Shown here: piece after piece, positions 25,077 through 28,687 of the stretch
Layout of the letters: every line of letters begins with the position of its first letter
Position numbering within the stretch: position 1 is the stretch's first letter
From: a virus
Virus record (IMG/VR): IMGVR_UViG_3300026183_000032
Location: 1 to 28,687 of that record
Reading direction: 5' to 3' (one strand)
Length of the DNA stretch: 28,687 nucleotides
Translations under genes and position numbers: made by a program
The notes under the pieces: model-generated
Database searches by the model: none
What the model saw: only the letters and a program-made list of their open reading frames with translations
Told to the model about the DNA's origin: nothing

Positions 25077-26324
25077 TTAGAAGTTTGTTATAGAACAGAA
25101 AGCTGTTGGTTTATAGACCACAAAGCCCATTCTCATGGTTAATCTGATAGCTAGTTGATTCTTCGCAAAGAAGTCACTATGGCTGTCAGATACGGCAAGG
25201 TCAACACCTTCCCTCATGACAATTTGAGCAGCATCGCCACCACCGAATTTACCGACTAATGCGGTACCTTCTGCGATTGCTGTGCTCGGAACTACTTTAA
25301 GACCCCATAATCTAGCGGCTACATCGCCACCAAAGCCACCTGCGGCTACGATTAATGGATTCTTAGAAGCAAGACCTGCGGCTGCATCTCCTGCTTGGTC
25401 TGTAACTGCTGTTACAATTTGATACCAGTCACTTGGGTGCATAACTACTGTATCAGGTTCGACAAAAGCGTCTTTTCTGATTTCTGTAATTGCTTGATAC
25501 ACTTGTCCAAGTCTGCTTAATTCTCCAGAATATGAAGAATAGTCAAATGTGTTAATACCAGATTTTTGTAATACACCAGTCAAGTTTGGAGCGGAACCAT
25601 TACCATTTAGTAATTGGTTGTCCATTCTTAATCTCATCATTGTTGTGAGACGTGAATTAACATATCCTTGGATACCAGAAACGTCAGCCAACAATTCATC
25701 TGTCACAGGCAAGAAAGTAGCAATCTTACGAATGCTCTCTGTTCTTTCTGTGAAAGCCAATGCTGATTCGTTTGCACTGGAGATGTCTCCAGATTCTGCA
25801 ATTTCACCTGCATTGTTTGTGAATGTTGTCTCTTCAAGATATACAAATGCGTTTTGGGATGTTTGAATTTGGTCAAACAATCCAATAACAGCATTAGGGT
25901 CTCTTAAAGCTGTCTCTAATATTCCAGGTGCTCTTAACGACTCTGGTGGATAACCTGTGGTATTTAATGTTGTTTTAAATTCTGCTTGAGAATCTACGCC
26001 TTTAACACCATTGCTCATGTATTTTGCATAAGCGTCAGTATTTGTGAATTGCTCACCTATTGATTTAACGCCAGCTGGAGCTTCTTCAACTACAGGAAGT
26101 TCATTAACAACTTCGTTGCTAACTTCCATAGCTTTTTCATTAGCAGCTTTAGATTCTTCAATCTTTAGCTCGTCTAATGAACCAGCAAGTTCCTCATTAA
26201 GACCTTTGATTTTCTCTTTTTGGTCATTAGAGTACTTGCCTTCTTCAGCTGGAGCATCAAATACAGATTTAAGTTCTTCACGAGACTTAGCAATATTTTC
26301 TCTAAGCTCTTGTACTTTACTCAC
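25077..26324 (-). CDS. Major capsid protein, HK97 fold, with N-terminal delta scaffold
   Basis: It forms the icosahedral shell. Residues 1 to about 85 are charged and helical (repeated Glu, Lys and Leu), as in the HK97 delta domain that serves as scaffold and is removed by the protease. The mature part probably begins near GVKSIGEQF (85-93). The remainder shows HK97 capsid signatures: FVYLEETTFTNNAGEIAESG (E-loop region), the spine helix segment following ATFLPVTDELLADV, RLRMDNQLLNGNG and VVMHPSDWYQI. The length of 415 residues is typical for the family. The start is GTG with AGGAGA 9 bases upstream (26339-26334). A strong terminator follows 25 bases after the stop, and the gene lies immediately downstream of its protease, as usual. 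Confidence 0.97.
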   Translation of the reverse strand: MSKVQELRENIAKSREELKSVFDAPAEEGKYSNDQKEKIKGLNEELAGSLDELKIEESKAANEKAMEVSNEVVNELPVVEEAPAGVKSIGEQFTNTDAYAKYMSNGVKGVDSQAEFKTTLNTTGYPPESLRAPGILETALRDPNAVIGLFDQIQTSQNAFVYLEETTFTNNAGEIAESGDISSANESALAFTERTESIRKIATFLPVTDELLADVSGIQGYVNSRLTTMMRLRMDNQLLNGNGSAPNLTGVLQKSGINTFDYSSYSGELSRLGQVYQAITEIRKDAFVEPDTVVMHPSDWYQIVTAVTDQAGDAAAGLASKNPLIVAAGGFGGDVAARLWGLKVVPSTAIAEGTALVGKFGGGDAAQIVMREGVDLAVSDSHSDFFAKNQLAIRLTMRMGFVVYKPTAFCSITNF

Positions 26325-26349
26325 TGTAAATTATCTCCTATTAGATTAC

Positions 26350-27531
26350 TTATACTTCGTTGTCGGTTGCTTCTACATCAATAGCTTCTGCTATTAATCT
26401 TTGGCTTTCTATCCACACATCATCTTCCAAGTCATCACTATCAACTGATTCAGTGTTATCTACTGGAACTTCTTCAGTAACTACTTCTTCTACTTCATCA
26501 GATTCTTCAGGATTCTCTGTATCTTCTTCTGGTTCGACAGCTACTTCTTCAGTATCGACTGTATCTGTTGGTTCTTCAACAACATCTACAGGCTCTTCAG
26601 CTTGTTCTTCTTCTAAGTCAACATTTAAAGCTTCTTCGGTTCCAACCTCAGAGATAAATGAATCTATTTCAGTCCATGCATCTATAAGGTCTTCCTGAAC
26701 TGCCCTTAAAGCCTCAGTTGCCTTGGTTCCTATTTTTCTCCCATCCTTGGCACGCAACATCGCAATGGCGTTAGCTCGTGTCATTAAGTTATTTAATGCG
26801 GCAAGCACATCTTTAACTTCTTCTGAGAAAGATTTTTTTTCTTCCTCTGAAACTTCATCAATGTCAGCAGATTTTTTCATCTCTTTTGCACATTTACCTG
26901 TTTTGTCATAGTCACAAGAACCATATCCTTTACTACAACATTCACAGTGTTTTGCATTTGCATCATGAGCAACAATTTCTTCTGCTGGTTTTTCTTCTGG
27001 CTCTTTTTCTATAAAAGAATCTGAACTTAAAGTATCTTTTGTAAGTTCTTCTAGTAATTCCTTATTAGATTTAATAGCCATTGTGTATGTATCTTGGTTT
27101 GCACCTACAAGTACAGGTGATACCTCATATACTGATAAATCTTTTAAGTATCTAGCATCAACTTCTTTATCACTGCTTTTGAATTTACCTCTTTCGCTAT
27201 CGTTAACTCTGTAACCAAATGACCATTGTTGTAAGTCACCCATAGCTTTTACTAAGTTGTATGCTTCTTTTCCAGACTCGGTATCCATAAAGAATGAACC
27301 TTCAAAAGTAGCTTTATCACCATCTTGTTTGATTTCACCTTTACCAATTGGCATATCCCATTTATGAGCCCATACCATTGGAACTGAACCTGATTTAAAT
27401 CCTGATTTGATAGCTTCTGGAACGACAACATCGCCGTCACTATCTAATGTATTGAAAACTGAGAAAACAGCAGAAACTTTACCTTCACCGTCTGCTTTAA
27501 ATTCTAAGTCGATATTTTTAATTTCACTCAC
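26350..27531 (-). CDS. HK97-type prohead protease (peptidase S78 family) with Cys cluster and acidic tail
   Basis: This serine protease would cleave the capsid scaffold domain during prohead maturation. The N-terminal 150 residues show the S78 pattern: FNTLDSDGDVV, His56 in VWAHKWD, Ser104 in QQWSFGYRV, and the YEVSPV motif with Glu136 as likely third catalytic residue. After the catalytic domain comes a Cys-rich patch (Cys196, 198, 199, 206, 214), possibly metal-binding, then a very acidic segment (about 290-380) rich in Glu, Val and Thr. At 393 residues it is about twice the length of a minimal S78 protease; the tail may act as an internal scaffold or targeting region. The start is GTG, chosen because AGGAGA (27544-27539) lies 7 bases upstream. 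The capsid gene follows after 25 bases. Confidence 0.93.
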   Translation of the reverse strand: MSEIKNIDLEFKADGEGKVSAVFSVFNTLDSDGDVVVPEAIKSGFKSGSVPMVWAHKWDMPIGKGEIKQDGDKATFEGSFFMDTESGKEAYNLVKAMGDLQQWSFGYRVNDSERGKFKSSDKEVDARYLKDLSVYEVSPVLVGANQDTYTMAIKSNKELLEELTKDTLSSDSFIEKEPEEKPAEEIVAHDANAKHCECCSKGYGSCDYDKTGKCAKEMKKSADIDEVSEEEKKSFSEEVKDVLAALNNLMTRANAIAMLRAKDGRKIGTKATEALRAVQEDLIDAWTEIDSFISEVGTEEALNVDLEEEQAEEPVDVVEEPTDTVDTEEVAVEPEEDTENPEESDEVEEVVTEEVPVDNTESVDSDDLEDDVWIESQRLIAEAIDVEATDNEV

Positions 27532-27551
27532 GAGTGCATCTCCTATATAAA

Positions 27552-27561
27552 CTGTTAACAG
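27552..27561. promoter_or_regulatory. Perfect 10-bp palindrome CTGTTAACAG in the protease leader
   Basis: CTGTTAACAG is a perfect inverted repeat without spacer. It lies between the putative -10 box and the Shine-Dalgarno sequence of the protease gene. It could be an operator half-site or chance; no second copy was seen beside it. Confidence 0.2.
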
Positions 27562-27579
27562 ATTTATTTAGGTGCATAT

Positions 27580-27607
27580 AGTATAAACATTAACAAAAGT
27601 CTTTAAA
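27580..27607 (-). promoter_or_regulatory. Putative sigma70-type promoter upstream of the protease-capsid unit
   Basis: In the 92-base gap before the protease gene the minus strand has a TATACT box (27585-27580), 16 bases downstream of TTTAAA (27607-27602). The -10 match is good (5 of 6) and the -35 match weaker (4 of 6). The gap is unusually long for this packed region, and the next two genes encode the most abundant head components, which supports a dedicated promoter. AT-rich DNA gives such matches by chance, so this is tentative. Confidence 0.35.
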
Positions 27608-27623
27608 ATGCGTGGTATTTATC

Positions 27624-28687
27624 TTAAGGTGTGTCTGGGTTCTTTACTTTATTATCTACTTCAGCCATCTGTTTTTTAGATGAGAGTGGATGGCTTGAAG
27701 GCAATAAATCAGTATCGTATGGCTTTCTCTTAAACTTCTCGTTTTTCAAAGCAAACAAGAACCCATTAACTCGTGCTAATCCCCATTGTTCTTCTGAATT
27801 AACACTTGGTCTTACTGAACTAGGGTTAGTTCTATAAGCACCTACACCCCTGTTAAAAACTGATACTAACATTCTCTTTGTTGCCTTATGTTTTGGATTA
27901 CTAGAATTATGGTCTTCGACTTTTTTATCTAGTGCTTTAGAGATTGCAGAAGTAACAGCTTTAGAACTTACTTCATCAGCAATTTTTATTGCTAGTTTTC
28001 TAGCTTCTTTTCTTCTAGCATTAACAACTTTTTTTTGGTCACTAATAACTTTTTTCATTGCAGGAACTCCCATGTTAAGAACACCACCCCATTTAATCGC
28101 GGCAACAACACCAGCTAATCTGTTATTGTTTTGATGTCTTCCCATAAAGCGTTCTCTTCTACGAACCCAGCTAAGTACTGATTCACTTCTATCTCCAGAT
28201 TGATATTTACTCCATCTGTTAAAAGCATCATTACCTGTAAATGAGGTTGGTGGGTTACCACCATTACCACCTCTTCTCCATATTTCTGGGTAATCTTCTT
28301 TTAAACTTTTAGCATAACCAAAAGGAAATTGTTTATATTTAGAATTAGAAATAGATACTTGTTGGTCATCACCAGGGCTTGGAAAATTTGTCCTATCTTT
28401 CATAGGTTTTTCTTTTTTAATATTTTCTGAAGCTTTACCTTCGTTTTCTGGTTTACTCATTGCTTTTTCAAATTGTTCATGTGTTGAACAAGCCATGTAA
28501 TATGTTTGACCATTCAATTCATATTCGTGTGCACCTTCACATCCTAAAACTTTAGCTCTTTCTTCTGCTTCTTTTCTAGTATCAAAAATTTCTGGTAAGA
28601 CTTGGGCTTTCTCTTCTGTCATTTCACCTATCTCAAATTCCTGTTCAAATAAAACTTCAGCTTCTTCTAATGAAACTTTTAACTCTT
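27624..28687 (-). CDS. C-terminal part of a portal-region head protein (5' end outside window)
   Basis: The reading frame is open to the window edge, so the Met at 28622 is probably internal; 353 residues are visible and the true start lies beyond 28687. From the N-terminal side I see an acidic helical stretch, a small module with the pattern LGCxGxHE...YYMACSTHEQF that resembles short C-terminal modules of phage head proteins, and a basic helical domain rich in Arg and Trp (IWRRGG, WVRRRERF, VVAAIKWGG) ending in a Lys/Arg-rich helix. No catalytic motif is evident. It lies directly upstream of the prohead protease, where portal genes normally end, so it may be the C-terminal extension of a portal protein or a separate minor head protein. 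The role is inferred from position only. It ends in TAA, 92 bases before the protease start. Confidence 0.6.
   Translation of the reverse strand, partial: ELKVSLEEAEVLFEQEFEIGEMTEEKAQVLPEIFDTRKEAEERAKVLGCEGAHEYELNGQTYYMACSTHEQFEKAMSKPENEGKASENIKKEKPMKDRTNFPSPGDDQQVSISNSKYKQFPFGYAKSLKEDYPEIWRRGGNGGNPPTSFTGNDAFNRWSKYQSGDRSESVLSWVRRRERFMGRHQNNNRLAGVVAAIKWGGVLNMGVPAMKKVISDQKKVVNARRKEARKLAIKIADEVSSKAVTSAISKALDKKVEDHNSSNPKHKATKRMLVSVFNRGVGAYRTNPSSVRPSVNSEEQWGLARVNGFLFALKNEKFKRKPYDTDLLPSSHPLSSKKQMAEVDNKVKNPDTP

Noticed and set aside
1-28687. tRNA genes, CRISPR arrays, insertion sequences, attachment sites
   Set aside because: No cloverleaf-like, regularly spaced repeat, transposase or integrase sequence was seen while reading both strands by eye.

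Overview
The window is the virion-assembly region of a tailed double-stranded DNA phage with an HK97-type capsid and a long non-contractile (siphovirus) tail. Every supported gene lies on the minus strand, so genes are transcribed from high to low coordinates. The order is: end of a portal-region protein, prohead protease, major capsid protein, terminator, small Lys-rich protein, head-tail adaptor, zinc-finger protein, head closure, giant unknown protein, tail terminator, small acidic protein, major tail protein, tail chaperones G and G-T, tape measure, Dit-like tail tip protein, tail hub in two pieces, fibre with an S74 chaperone, two small genes and a gene cut by the window edge. There is no integrase, repressor, lysis cassette, tRNA, IS or CRISPR array.

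The DNA is strongly AT-rich, about one third G+C by eye, and packed: most genes abut, and at least seven junctions overlap or touch as TAATG. No gene-free stretch exceeds about 100 bases. The Dit-like and hub proteins carry sequence signatures I associate with minor tail proteins of actinobacteriophages. With the low G+C this would fit a low-GC actinobacterium, for example a marine Actinomarina-like host. That host assignment is inference only.

Head (28687-23019): the prohead protease and capsid genes have strong Shine-Dalgarno sequences. A promoter-like sequence precedes the protease and a UUCG-loop terminator follows the capsid gene, suggesting a separately boosted capsid unit. Connector genes follow, interrupted by a protein with two zinc knuckle pairs.

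Neck and tail (23019-8327): a 1288-residue protein that I cannot assign sits where a small neck protein is usual. The G and G-T chaperones are joined by a -1 frameshift on C CCA AAA, just before a UAG and followed by a 13-bp hairpin. The 2857-residue tape measure predicts a tail of roughly 430 nm.

Tail tip (8327-1): the hub is the most unusual part. A LamG-like domain inside an actinophage-type hub is itself interrupted by a GH24 lysozyme-like module whose expected catalytic Glu is Ile. An in-frame TGA and a new ATG at the insertion point divide the hub into 231- and 1337-residue products, each with half of the LamG domain. The hub C-terminus and fibre N-terminus share the same beta-rich repeat modules.
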